Positions 45,284 through 53,708 of a stretch of DNA of 64,000 nt are shown here, piece after piece. Positions within the stretch are counted from its first letter, which is position 1. Every line of letters begins with the position of its first letter. The notes below the pieces were generated by a model. The model made no database searches. It was not told where the DNA came from and worked only from the letters and a program-made list of their open reading frames with translations. The DNA comes from Flavobacteriales bacterium (GTDB lineage: Bacteria > Bacteroidota > Bacteroidia > Flavobacteriales_F > PHOS-HE28): positions 1,714,245 to 1,778,244 of the forward strand of contig JAMLHB010000001.1 of assembly GCA_023957375.1 (NCBI GenBank), given 5' to 3'. A program made the translations under genes and the position numbers.

Positions 45284-46231
45284 ATGAGCGTGATCGTATT
45301 TGCGGATACCCGGGGCAATAAAGTGCCCAAAAACACACTGGAAACCCTCACCTACGGCCGCAAGCTGGCCGCCAAGGGCAACACCTCCCTCACCCTGGTC
45401 ACCTTCGGCGATGCCCCCCCGGAGCGCTTGGCGGCGCTGGACGCGAACAAGGTGATCGTGGCCCGCAACGCCAGCGATGCCGACAGCCAACAATTGACGC
45501 GCTTGGTGGCGGACGTGGCCGGCAAGGAAGGTGCCCAATGGATCATTTTCAGCCATGACGACACCGGCAAGGCCGTGGCCCCGCGCGTGGCTGCCCGCCT
45601 GAAGGCCGGGGAAGTGGCCGGCGCCATCACCCTGCCCAATGACCAAGGTTTGATCAAGCGCAATGTGTTCAGCGGCAAAGCCCAGGCCTGGGTGGAAGTG
45701 AAGACCGCCGTGAAAGTGGTGAGCCTGTTGCCGAACAGCATTCCTGTGGAGACTGCCAGCGGCAGTGCCACAGTGGAGGAATACAACGGCGACCTCGGCC
45801 CGGCCAAGGTGGTGGTGAAATCCACCCACCACGCGGGCGAGGGGATCCCGCTGCCCGAGGCCGAGGTGGTGGTCAGCGGCGGGCGCGGCATGAAAGGCCC
45901 GGAGAACTGGGGACCGTTGGAGGAATTGGCCAAGGAATTGCATGCGGCCACGGCCTGCAGCAGGCCCGTGGCGGACATGGGCTGGCGCCCGCACCACGAG
46001 CACGTAGGCCAAACCGGAGTGGCCATCCGCCCCAACCTGTACATCGCCATCGGCATCAGCGGCGCCATCCAGCACCTGGCCGGGGTGAACGGCAGCAAGG
46101 TGATCGTGGTGATCAACAACGACCCGGAGGCACCGTTCTTCAAGGCAGCAGATTATGGGATCATCGGGGATGCCCAACAGGTGTTGCCCAAGTTGATCGA
46201 GGCGGCGAAGAAGCTGAATGCGGAGCGGTGA
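45284..46231 (+). CDS. etfA: electron transfer flavoprotein alpha subunit
   Basis: This 315-residue FAD-binding partner of EtfB has an N-terminal domain with LTLVTFGDAPPERLAAL and ARLKAGEVAGAITL. The FAD domain follows, with VVVSGGRGMKGPENWGPLEELA, SRPVADMGWRPHHEHVGQTG, and LYIAIGISGAIQHLAGVNGSKVIVVINNDPEAPFFKAADYG. The length is normal. It is probably co-transcribed with etfB despite the polypurine spacer. Confidence 0.94.
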   Translation: MSVIVFADTRGNKVPKNTLETLTYGRKLAAKGNTSLTLVTFGDAPPERLAALDANKVIVARNASDADSQQLTRLVADVAGKEGAQWIIFSHDDTGKAVAPRVAARLKAGEVAGAITLPNDQGLIKRNVFSGKAQAWVEVKTAVKVVSLLPNSIPVETASGSATVEEYNGDLGPAKVVVKSTHHAGEGIPLPEAEVVVSGGRGMKGPENWGPLEELAKELHAATACSRPVADMGWRPHHEHVGQTGVAIRPNLYIAIGISGAIQHLAGVNGSKVIVVINNDPEAPFFKAADYGIIGDAQQVLPKLIEAAKKLNAER

Positions 46232-46388
46232 GCAGGCCCACTGGGGCGTGCGCTGGTGAGGGCAACTCTTCAGTGCATCGCGGCCACGCGGCACAACTGC
46301 GCATGCACCCTGCCCCTTTTTCCAGCCCGCCCGCAAAAGCCGTGAAAGGTCGCGAGCGCTTCGGAAGCCGTTGAGTGCATAGGCTTTG

Positions 46389-46860
46389 GGGTTCGCGCAG
46401 GGCCCCCCTTCGTGTGACCCGGCGCGAACCACCCGCGATCTCCCTGCCATCCCATTTCGCGAGGCCGCCCTGGGCCGAAGCGATCTCCCCAATTCCCCAT
46501 TTCGCGAGTGGCGCAGTTGGCCGCAAAGCGATCTCATCCGCGAAGCCCCCCGCATGCTGTCCTGTACTTCCGCCCGCAGGAGCAAGACAAGATCGCTTCA
46601 GGCTTGTTGGGTGCACAAGCCCTCGCGAAACGGACATTCGTTTGGGTTCGCGTAGGGTCACACGAAGTGGACCCTGCGCGAACCAGCGATCTCCCGCCAT
46701 CCCATTTCGCGAGCGGCGCATTTGGCCGCGAAGCGATCTCATTCGCGAAGCCACCGCGTGCTTCCTCGCTTCCGCCCGCAGGAGCAAAACAAGATCGCTT
46801 CAGGCCTGTTGGGTGCACAAGCCTTCGCGAAACGGCATCCCATTTCGCGGGACGTCGCGG
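46389..46860. repeat. two tandem ~250-bp repeat units headed by a 41-bp hairpin
   Basis: The unit starts with a hairpin (GGTTCGCGCAGGGTC / GACCCTGCGCGAACC, loop ACACGAAGTG), at 46389-46430 (diverged) and 46644-46684. Each hairpin is followed by related sequence with CATCCCATTTCGCGAG, CCGCAGGAGCAAGACAAG and GATCGCTTCAGGC. A third lone hairpin copy lies at 47198-47238. The open frames here differ between copies and show no protein character, so the block is taken as non-coding. The stretch 46232-46388 before it holds no recognisable feature. Confidence 0.7.
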
Positions 46861-47190
46861 CCGAAGCAATCCATCAGGGCACCCCTTGCATAGACTGCTT
46901 CGTCGCGGAGCCTCCTCGCAGTGACGACGTGGTGGGGTTTAATCCAATCCGTCATTGCGAGGCCGTCGCGGCCGAAGCAATCCATATGGGCGATCATGCC
47001 TGGACTGCTTCGTCGCGGAGCCTCCTCGCAGTGACGATGTGGTGGGGTTTAATCCAACCCGTCATTGCGAGCCGTCGCGGGTCCCGGCCTTGTGCCGGGA
47101 AGCAATCCATATGGGCGTTCATGCCTGGACTGCCTCGTCGCAAAGCCTCCTCGCAGTGACTGCGCTCTTTTACGGTCCGTCATTGCGAGG
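46853..47190. repeat. three and a half ~105-bp dispersed-repeat units
   Basis: Units begin GTCATTGCGAGG (46951, 47061, 47178), pass through GAAGCAATCC and end GCCTCCTCGCAGTGAC. A first unit truncated at its left side starts near 46853. The ends are inverted relatives of each other (GTCATTGCGAG / CTCGCAGTGAC), so each unit can fold into a hairpin. The same class of GTCATTGCGAG repeat is known from intergenic regions of many bacteria. Two units are joined by the identical spacer GTGGTGGGGTTTAATCCAA. Confidence 0.75.
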
Positions 47191-47248
47191 CCGACTTGGG
47201 TTCGCGCAGGGTCACACGAAGTGGACCCTGCGCGAACCACCAACGCAC

Positions 47249-47278
47249 AAAGGGCCGCCCCTTTCGGAACGGCCCTTT
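47249..47278 (-). terminator. hairpin terminator of large T9SS gene
   Basis: AAAGGGCCG at 47249-47257 pairs with CGGCCCTTT at 47270-47278, 21 bases after the stop codon of the leftward 1450-residue protein gene. Confidence 0.6.
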
Positions 47279-47298
47279 GGCGAAGGAGAGTGGAGCAC

Positions 47299-50200
47299 TT
47301 ACTTGTTGACCACCACGCGCTGGGTGTAGGTGTTGCCACCGGCGATGACCTGCAGCAGGTAGGTGCCGTTGGCGGCATTGCCCAGCTCGATCACGCTGTT
47401 GATGGCACCGTCCACCACGCTCAGCTGGGTGCCCAAGGCCACGCGGCCGGTGAGGTCCATCAGGCGCACGTCGGCGGTGGTGAGCTCGCTGTCCAAGCCG
47501 CTCAGGGCCACGTTGAGGTGCTGCCCGTTGTTGGGGTTCGGCCAGAGGCTCAGCTCAGGCTGTCCTCCGGTCTGCGCCAGGCGTATGCCCAAGTTCGGGT
47601 TGTTGTCGATGGTGACGTTGCACACGTTGCCGCAGTACGTTCCTTCGATGCCGTTCACCGTTACCCGCACCTGCACCTGGTAGGTGGTTTGGTCCGTCAA
47701 GGCCGGTGCCTCGTCAGTACCCCAGCCCAGTGCCAGGATGTACGTGCTGCGCACGAACTCAATGCCGCTGTTGTAGTTGCCGTCGTCACCGGTGATCTTG
47801 AAGGTGTAGGTGGTGGCTCCGGTCACGGGCCTGGCATAGAGGTAGTTGTAGGGCGCGATGAAGCTGCGGGTCTCGTTGCAGGAGTGGCCGTAGGCGGGTG
47901 CCTGGATCAGCTGGGTGCACTGCACCACCTGGGCGACGCCCAAACCGAGGTCGCAGCCTGCGCCGAAGTGCGCTGTGGCCAAGGGGCCTGACTCATTGGT
48001 GCGCACGCGGGTGAAGTACTTCACGCCGGGCACTAGCGGGCTGGAGACCATCTCGTAGAACACCACGTAGTTGTGCGGGCGTGCGATGCGGCGCATGTAG
48101 CCTGCGTCGGGATTGCTGAACTCGAACTGGTACTGGGTGGCACCGGTCACCTTGCTGCAGTACACCTTGTCGTACATGCCGTTGGTGAACACGTTGCACT
48201 CGTTGGCCATGATGCGCGAGGGACCCTCGGGCAGGCAGAAGCTGTGGCCGCTGCCGTAGCTGGGCGTCTGCGGGGTGGCGGAAGGCGTTTGGCTGCCGGT
48301 AGCGAAATCATCGCGTAGCAGGACCTTGCCGCTCAACGTGCGCAACTCCCAGCTGCCGGCGCCGGCCAGGCCGTCGCCATAGCTGTCCATCAGCCTGAAG
48401 CCGTAACAGGCATCGCCCGGGATGCTGCTCAAGCACACCTCGCGGGTAACCGTGGTGGCATCGTCCGCCATGGTGAATGCGTAGGAAGCGATCACCGTGT
48501 TCGTTTCATCTGTGATCTCCCAACTGAGATCCAGCGCATTCCAATCGGTGACCACTTCCACTACCACCCCATTACCACCGCAGTGGAACACACATTCGCA
48601 GTTGGTGATGACGCCTGGATCGCCGTTTCCGGTGGTGCAGGGGTCGCCCTCCTGCCCCGGCAAACTTGGGCAGCTGTCGTCACAGTCATTGATGCCGTCG
48701 CCGTCCGAGTCAAGGAAGGCACAGGCAGGTAGGTAGCTCCAGTCCACAGTGGTTTCACCTTCATCGGATCCATCCTGCACAAAGTACACGTTCACCGTGC
48801 TGCCGGTGCTGTTCACCCAGAAGTAATCAGCAGCACCCGCGTTGCAATAGAGCACGGTGCTTCCCGGACAGTTTGTTCCTGCGCCAATGGCCACCTGCCC
48901 CGCGTAAGGCGATACCGGCGCACTGGTGAAGTAGATGCCATAGCCGTCCTGCACGGCATACGAGAGGATCAGGTCGCCGCCGGTGGCACCCACGTTGCAG
49001 AAGTCGGCATCGTTGTTGGCACCAGTGGTGTTGATGGTCATGGAACCGCTGGCGCCACTGAGGGCGATCACGCGGCTGCAGTCATCACCGTTGTGGAGCG
49101 TGAAGGGCGTGGCCGTGCTGTTGGCGCTGTACACGCCGCTGCCGCAATCCTGACGCACGTACACGTCATAGGCTTGGTCCAGTGTGAGGCCGCTGAGCGT
49201 GGTGCTGGTGCCGTTTACGGCCACCACCGTGCCACTGCCCGCATTGCCGTCAATACCCGGGGTGAAGCCCGCCGGGCCGTACTCCACGATCACGTTGCCG
49301 CTGCAGGATGCGGGCCAGCTCACCGTGGCGCCCGTACCCGTGTTTACGGTGTTCACTGTTACTCCGTTCACCGCTGCGCAGAAGGGGCCGCCGGGAGGCG
49401 TGTAGGCATAGTTCCACATGTACACGCTCGCATTACTGCCGTCCAGCATCACATACACCCGTTCCGTGCTGCATCCGTTGTTGGTCCAAAGGAATGTGGG
49501 ATCGTTCCACTGGCCGAATGCTACCACGTTGGGGCCAAGCGTGAGGTAACCACCGTTGCTGCAGGCCAGGCTGGTGGTACCGGGGCAGCTGCCGCCGATG
49601 GCGATGGAGAGCTTGCCGGTGGATTGAGGCGTGAACCGCACCGTGGCACCGGGCTCCACATCGTGGAAGAGCACCACGTCCGGCCCAGGCTGGCTGCCGC
49701 AGGCCGAGGTGGCATAGTCGTTCTGCGCCCCGGTGGTGGAGGCCGCAAGCGGGTTGCTGCTGTCATCCGCAGGAAGGCCAAGCGTGGAAATGTCGATGGC
49801 GTTAGCACAGAAGTCACCGGCCACGAGGTTGAAGCTTACCGGACCAGCGTTTTCGCTGATACCATTGCCGCCGCAATCCTGGCGCACATACGCTTGGTAG
49901 CTGCCATTGGCCAAGCCGCTGATGGCGGCCGGGCTGCCGTTGAAGGGCCCTGCCACGGTGCCGGTGCCCAAGGTGAAGCCGGGTGCTCCGTACTCCACGT
50001 AGTAGTTGCCCGTGCAGCCGGTGCAGGTCCAGCCAATGTCAACGCTGCCGGGGGCTGTTGCGGTTGCCGTGGGAGAAGTGGGGGCGGCGCATGTGGGCAC
50101 GGGAACGATGCGGAAGTTGTCGATCCCCGTATCGTTGTTGTTTCCGCCCACCGCCGTGCTCTTGATGCGGATCACCGTGGTGGCGCTGGTGGTGTTGAGC

Positions 50201-51651
50201 GTGTATTCCGCCGCCTGGAACGAACCGTATGGACCGTTGATGGTTGCCAGGTTGGTGAAGGTCACGCCGCCGTCCGTGGAGATCTGCACCTTGATGGTAT
50301 CGCCGCCATTGATGTAGTCGAAGCGGAGCTTCTCGCCTCCGATGGCAGCGGTCATGTCCACGTAAAAGTCGAGCGTGCCCATGGTACCCGCAGGCGTTTC
50401 GCTCCTGTTGTGGAAGCGTGCCATGGGGGCGTCAGCCCAAGTATTCTGCGGGTTGTTCCAGCCGCTGGTGCTGGGCCATCCCGATTCTGCGGTGGTGGTG
50501 GTGCTGCTGCGCCAGGAGCCAGGACCATAACCAGGCGAGTTCGCCCAGTACCCGCCGGTGGGCACGTCGTTGGTGCTGCACCGGTTGGTCCAGTTGGTGA
50601 AGGTTTCCGTGAACTGGACGCCAGTGTATGCATAGTAGGTCGGTGCTGGCGCACTCACCACCACTTCCACCGGGTTGCTGTTCACCGTGCTGGGGCCGAT
50701 GCTGCACGTAACGGCGCAGCGGAACCACGTGGTGCTGCCCAAAGGGCCGCTGTTATAAGTGGTATTCGTAGCTCCGTTGATGTCGGTCCAGGTGTTGCCG
50801 TCCGGGCTGCTTTGCCATTGGCGACTGATGCCGGGTCCCTCCTCAGGGTTGGCAATACTTAGGGTTGTGGCCATGCCTGGGCAAAGCGAAGCCGGCGTCG
50901 CATTGGTATTGCCCGGTGTGGGCGTGGAGCAATTGGCCGAAGGCGGGGTGAAGGAGAACACCTGGTCGCTGCCAGGCCATGCTCCCAAGCGGGTCACATC
51001 GGAATTGCTTGCTGTTGGCCCAGGGCGAATGTTCAGGAAGTTCGCGCCCGTGGCACCGCTGATGCCGGTCCACCAATAGGAGCCGCCTCCAGTGGGCGCA
51101 CCGGTACCATAGTGGAACTCGATCACGTTCGTGCTTTCATGCAACCACACCTGGAACAGGCAGTTGGGCGCTGATGCGTTGTAGTCCACGCCCGTGTTCC
51201 ATTGGATCACGCGCACTTGGTTGGGGGAACTCCCCACCAGCACCGTGCTCACATTCCCGGAGGAGGTGGTGCCATCCGCCATGAACGCCATGATCTTTGG
51301 GTTGTACTGGCTATCGCTGATGTTGTCCACGTTGTACGCGGTGACCTGCGTGGTCCCCAGGCTCATGGCCCCATTGGAGCTCACGGAAAAATCCGTGTAG
51401 CCTACACCTTCATAATCGAAGGAGAAACCAATGCCGGTTACGGCCGAAGCAGCATCGTCCTGGCTGCTGCCTATCAGCACGGTTGCACCCGACATGGGGT
51501 CCAAATTGCCACCGGCCGTAACTGCGAACGTATACTGGTTGGCCGTTTGGGCCCATGCCCCGCCGATCCAGCCCGCAAAGGCCAAGGCGGTGAGCCCTGC
51601 GCGCCATCGGCTGCGGTGCACCGGGTTGTTCAACGTGTTTCGGTTTTTCAT
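47299..51651 (-). CDS. giant T9SS-exported multidomain surface protein
   Basis: This 1450-residue protein starts with a signal peptide at ATG 51651 (MKNRNTLNN...ALAFAGWIGGAWA). An N-terminal lectin-like/nidogen-like domain follows (FSFDYEGVGYTDFSVSSNGAM). Next come an Ig-like segment (SRQWQSSPDGNTWTDINGATNTTY), a MAM/jelly-roll domain with DNFRI, two fibronectin type III modules ending YVRQDCG, and two CUB/SprB-like blocks. A thrombospondin-3/OmpA-like calcium loop (DSDGDGINDCDDSCP) precedes the end. The last ~80 residues (LSLWPNPNNGQHLNVAL...ANGTYLLQVIAGG...VVVNK) are a type A sorting domain. It probably acts in adhesion; the ligand is unknown. It is the first of a run of secreted-protein genes. 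Confidence 0.85.
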   Translation of the reverse strand: MKNRNTLNNPVHRSRWRAGLTALAFAGWIGGAWAQTANQYTFAVTAGGNLDPMSGATVLIGSSQDDAASAVTGIGFSFDYEGVGYTDFSVSSNGAMSLGTTQVTAYNVDNISDSQYNPKIMAFMADGTTSSGNVSTVLVGSSPNQVRVIQWNTGVDYNASAPNCLFQVWLHESTNVIEFHYGTGAPTGGGSYWWTGISGATGANFLNIRPGPTASNSDVTRLGAWPGSDQVFSFTPPSANCSTPTPGNTNATPASLCPGMATTLSIANPEEGPGISRQWQSSPDGNTWTDINGATNTTYNSGPLGSTTWFRCAVTCSIGPSTVNSNPVEVVVSAPAPTYYAYTGVQFTETFTNWTNRCSTNDVPTGGYWANSPGYGPGSWRSSTTTTAESGWPSTSGWNNPQNTWADAPMARFHNRSETPAGTMGTLDFYVDMTAAIGGEKLRFDYINGGDTIKVQISTDGGVTFTNLATINGPYGSFQAAEYTLNTTSATTVIRIKSTAVGGNNNDTGIDNFRIVPVPTCAAPTSPTATATAPGSVDIGWTCTGCTGNYYVEYGAPGFTLGTGTVAGPFNGSPAAISGLANGSYQAYVRQDCGGNGISENAGPVSFNLVAGDFCANAIDISTLGLPADDSSNPLAASTTGAQNDYATSACGSQPGPDVVLFHDVEPGATVRFTPQSTGKLSIAIGGSCPGTTSLACSNGGYLTLGPNVVAFGQWNDPTFLWTNNGCSTERVYVMLDGSNASVYMWNYAYTPPGGPFCAAVNGVTVNTVNTGTGATVSWPASCSGNVIVEYGPAGFTPGIDGNAGSGTVVAVNGTSTTLSGLTLDQAYDVYVRQDCGSGVYSANSTATPFTLHNGDDCSRVIALSGASGSMTINTTGANNDADFCNVGATGGDLILSYAVQDGYGIYFTSAPVSPYAGQVAIGAGTNCPGSTVLYCNAGAADYFWVNSTGSTVNVYFVQDGSDEGETTVDWSYLPACAFLDSDGDGINDCDDSCPSLPGQEGDPCTTGNGDPGVITNCECVFHCGGNGVVVEVVTDWNALDLSWEITDETNTVIASYAFTMADDATTVTREVCLSSIPGDACYGFRLMDSYGDGLAGAGSWELRTLSGKVLLRDDFATGSQTPSATPQTPSYGSGHSFCLPEGPSRIMANECNVFTNGMYDKVYCSKVTGATQYQFEFSNPDAGYMRRIARPHNYVVFYEMVSSPLVPGVKYFTRVRTNESGPLATAHFGAGCDLGLGVAQVVQCTQLIQAPAYGHSCNETRSFIAPYNYLYARPVTGATTYTFKITGDDGNYNSGIEFVRSTYILALGWGTDEAPALTDQTTYQVQVRVTVNGIEGTYCGNVCNVTIDNNPNLGIRLAQTGGQPELSLWPNPNNGQHLNVALSGLDSELTTADVRLMDLTGRVALGTQLSVVDGAINSVIELGNAANGTYLLQVIAGGNTYTQRVVVNK

Positions 51652-51789
51652 GTTGGGTAGGGTTTTAAGTTGGTTGATGAGTGGAGCCGGTTGTTCCGGC
51701 CGACCCAAAGTATGCAGGACCGGATGGACGCAAGCGATACCCGGGATGAACCGTTCAAGTTGGTACGAAACGGCGAATGTGGAGCGGAC

Positions 51790-53484
51790 TTAGGGCCTTC
51801 CGCCGGATAAAATGGTAAGGTGGCCGGTGAACCGGTCTCCGGTGCGGCCATCCACAACTATGTAGAAGTATGTTCCGTCCGGCAGACCCGTTGCCTTCCA
51901 GTTGTTGCCGTAGTTGCCCGTCTCATACACCACGTTGCCCCACCGGTTGTAAACCTCCACGCTGCTTCCGCTCTTGGTCAGCCCGTTGATCACCCACGCG
52001 TCATTGTGGCCGTCTCCGTTGGGGGTGATCACATTGGGTATCCAGATGGAGCACCCGGAATCCACATGCACCACCGCCTGCACCGTTTTCGGGCATTGGT
52101 CGGTGGCGCTCACGGTGTAGTTGCCGGTTTCCATGCCGGTTACATAGATGGGGTTGGGCCCGTGGTCCACCCAGGTCAGTGCCACGGTGCCTAAGCCGCC
52201 CTCCACAAGTGCGCCCAGCAGTACACTGTCCTGGTCGCAGTGCAGCCAGATGTCCTCCACCAGGATCTCCATGGGGGTGTAATCGGCTAACGTCACGAAA
52301 GCGGATCCTTCGGCTTCCACACTGCAGTTGGAGGTGGTGGAAGCCGTGATCAACAGTTGTTCGAGCCCCTCGGCCGAGCCATCCTCCAGGGCGCTGATCG
52401 GGAAGCTCACCTGGTTGCTGCCGTCCGGAATGGTGACCTGCGCAAGTGCACCGTCCAGGTCTGCCGGAACCACCCCATTGCCGCTATATGCCAAATTGAT
52501 GAGCGCATCCCCCACCGTGCCTAAGCGTTGGATGGTGACGGTGCCCGGTTCGCACCCTTCGGTGAGGATGCCGTCGCCCAACGGTGTGGCGACAGAGACC
52601 AGCAACGCGCTTGCCGAGGTAAAGCTGCCTCCCTCAATGAAGACGGCCGAATCCAAGTTGGAGTCGGTGGCATCCGCAATGGCGATCTTGATGTGGTAGG
52701 TTTCACCGCATTGCACCCGGAGCCCTGTAGTGATGGGCACGGTAAAGCCGTCCAGTTCCACCGTGGAGTTCCAAGGGTTCATGATGTCCACGTCATTGTC
52801 GACGTAATAGATGGAATTGGATTGCCAGTTGGGGTCGGAAGCGGCACAGGTATTGGCGTTGCCGAATGCCCCTGAGGTGCCCGGGTTCACCGTGTTGATG
52901 GCCACGGGCACATTGGTGCCGGGTATCACGGCGAGGTTGACGCCTTGGTTGGAAAAAGGACCTGATATGCCCGGGCCGCTCAGGAAGAAGCCAAAGGCAT
53001 CATTGTATTGCGAACACACGTACTCGGGGTATTCCTCGGAACCGAAGATGAAGCGGAAGCTGAGCGTGTCCCCGGTGGGGATGAAGTCAAATTCCAACAC
53101 GGCCACATCCCGCTGCATGGACATGAAGTGCCCCAAGTCGGGATCGGCCTGCCAGTTGGGCGTGGGGACCGGTGCCGCGGATCCCCCGGTCATGTTCGGG
53201 CCCTCCACCACCTGTATGCTGCCGGTGGCCAATACAATGCCTTGGTCCAGGCCCAGGTTGGAAGTGGTTCCGTTGAAGGAGCCGATCTGCGGATTGACTA
53301 CGGTGCCGGGCTGGCCATTGAAGGTCACGTTGCTCACCGTCACCCCCTGGCCGGCCAAAATGGTCTCCACTAATTCTTGCGGCGTAAGGGTGTTTTGCGT
53401 GGTGAGTGCTTGTGCCATCATCATGGCGGGCAAGAGCAAGGATGCCGGAACCAGAAGCAGGGAACGGGTGAGGCAAGGGTGCAT
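51790..53484 (-). CDS. choice-of-anchor L protein with gliding-type C-terminal domain
   Basis: This 564-residue secreted protein has its signal peptide at ATG 53484 (MHPCLTRSLLLVPASLLLPAMMMAQ). The first ~280 residues are the choice-of-anchor L domain, seen in LTPQELVETILAGQGVTVSNVTFNG and FDFIPTGDTLSFRFIFGSEEYPEYV. A Calx-beta-like stretch follows (TVTIQRLGTVGDALINLAYSG). The C-terminus is the type B sorting signal, IPNVITPNGDGHNDAWVIN to VYNRWGNVVYETGNYGNNW. These proteins are exported by T9SS and bound to the cell surface; an adhesin role is inferred. Confidence 0.85.
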   Translation of the reverse strand: MHPCLTRSLLLVPASLLLPAMMMAQALTTQNTLTPQELVETILAGQGVTVSNVTFNGQPGTVVNPQIGSFNGTTSNLGLDQGIVLATGSIQVVEGPNMTGGSAAPVPTPNWQADPDLGHFMSMQRDVAVLEFDFIPTGDTLSFRFIFGSEEYPEYVCSQYNDAFGFFLSGPGISGPFSNQGVNLAVIPGTNVPVAINTVNPGTSGAFGNANTCAASDPNWQSNSIYYVDNDVDIMNPWNSTVELDGFTVPITTGLRVQCGETYHIKIAIADATDSNLDSAVFIEGGSFTSASALLVSVATPLGDGILTEGCEPGTVTIQRLGTVGDALINLAYSGNGVVPADLDGALAQVTIPDGSNQVSFPISALEDGSAEGLEQLLITASTTSNCSVEAEGSAFVTLADYTPMEILVEDIWLHCDQDSVLLGALVEGGLGTVALTWVDHGPNPIYVTGMETGNYTVSATDQCPKTVQAVVHVDSGCSIWIPNVITPNGDGHNDAWVINGLTKSGSSVEVYNRWGNVVYETGNYGNNWKATGLPDGTYFYIVVDGRTGDRFTGHLTILSGGRP

Positions 53485-53708
53485 GGCAATGGGTCGGGTC
53501 CGCAATTGTTCAATATTCGGCATTATGCCGCCATGCGGCAGGTGAACGGGGATGGACCGTTGGCTATGTTTCGGAAGTTCATCCTTAGCGCATCAATACC
53601 ACCATTCCATGGCACAGTCTTGCCTCGGCGTTCACCGCACTTTTCAGGCGCAGCCGGCACCTGCGTTGTTGTGGCGCATATTGCAGCTTGTCCTACCTCG
53701 GCCAGCGG

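Noticed and set aside
45239..46585. A 448-codon minus-strand frame over etfA and the repeat block
   Set aside because: It overlaps etfA antisense and runs into non-coding repeats; composition is unnatural.
46375..47159. Possible small proteins in the repeat cluster
   Set aside because: The frames change between repeat copies and encode repeated Arg/Ser/Pro-rich peptides, so they follow the DNA repeats rather than selection on protein.
46853..47190. CRISPR array from the ~105-bp repeats
   Set aside because: Units are long, internally palindromic and joined by the same spacer sequence; no cas genes are nearby.
49093..50862. A 589-codon plus-strand open frame inside the giant T9SS gene
   Set aside because: It is a mirror frame of a long, clearly coding T9SS protein and has no signal peptide or domain.
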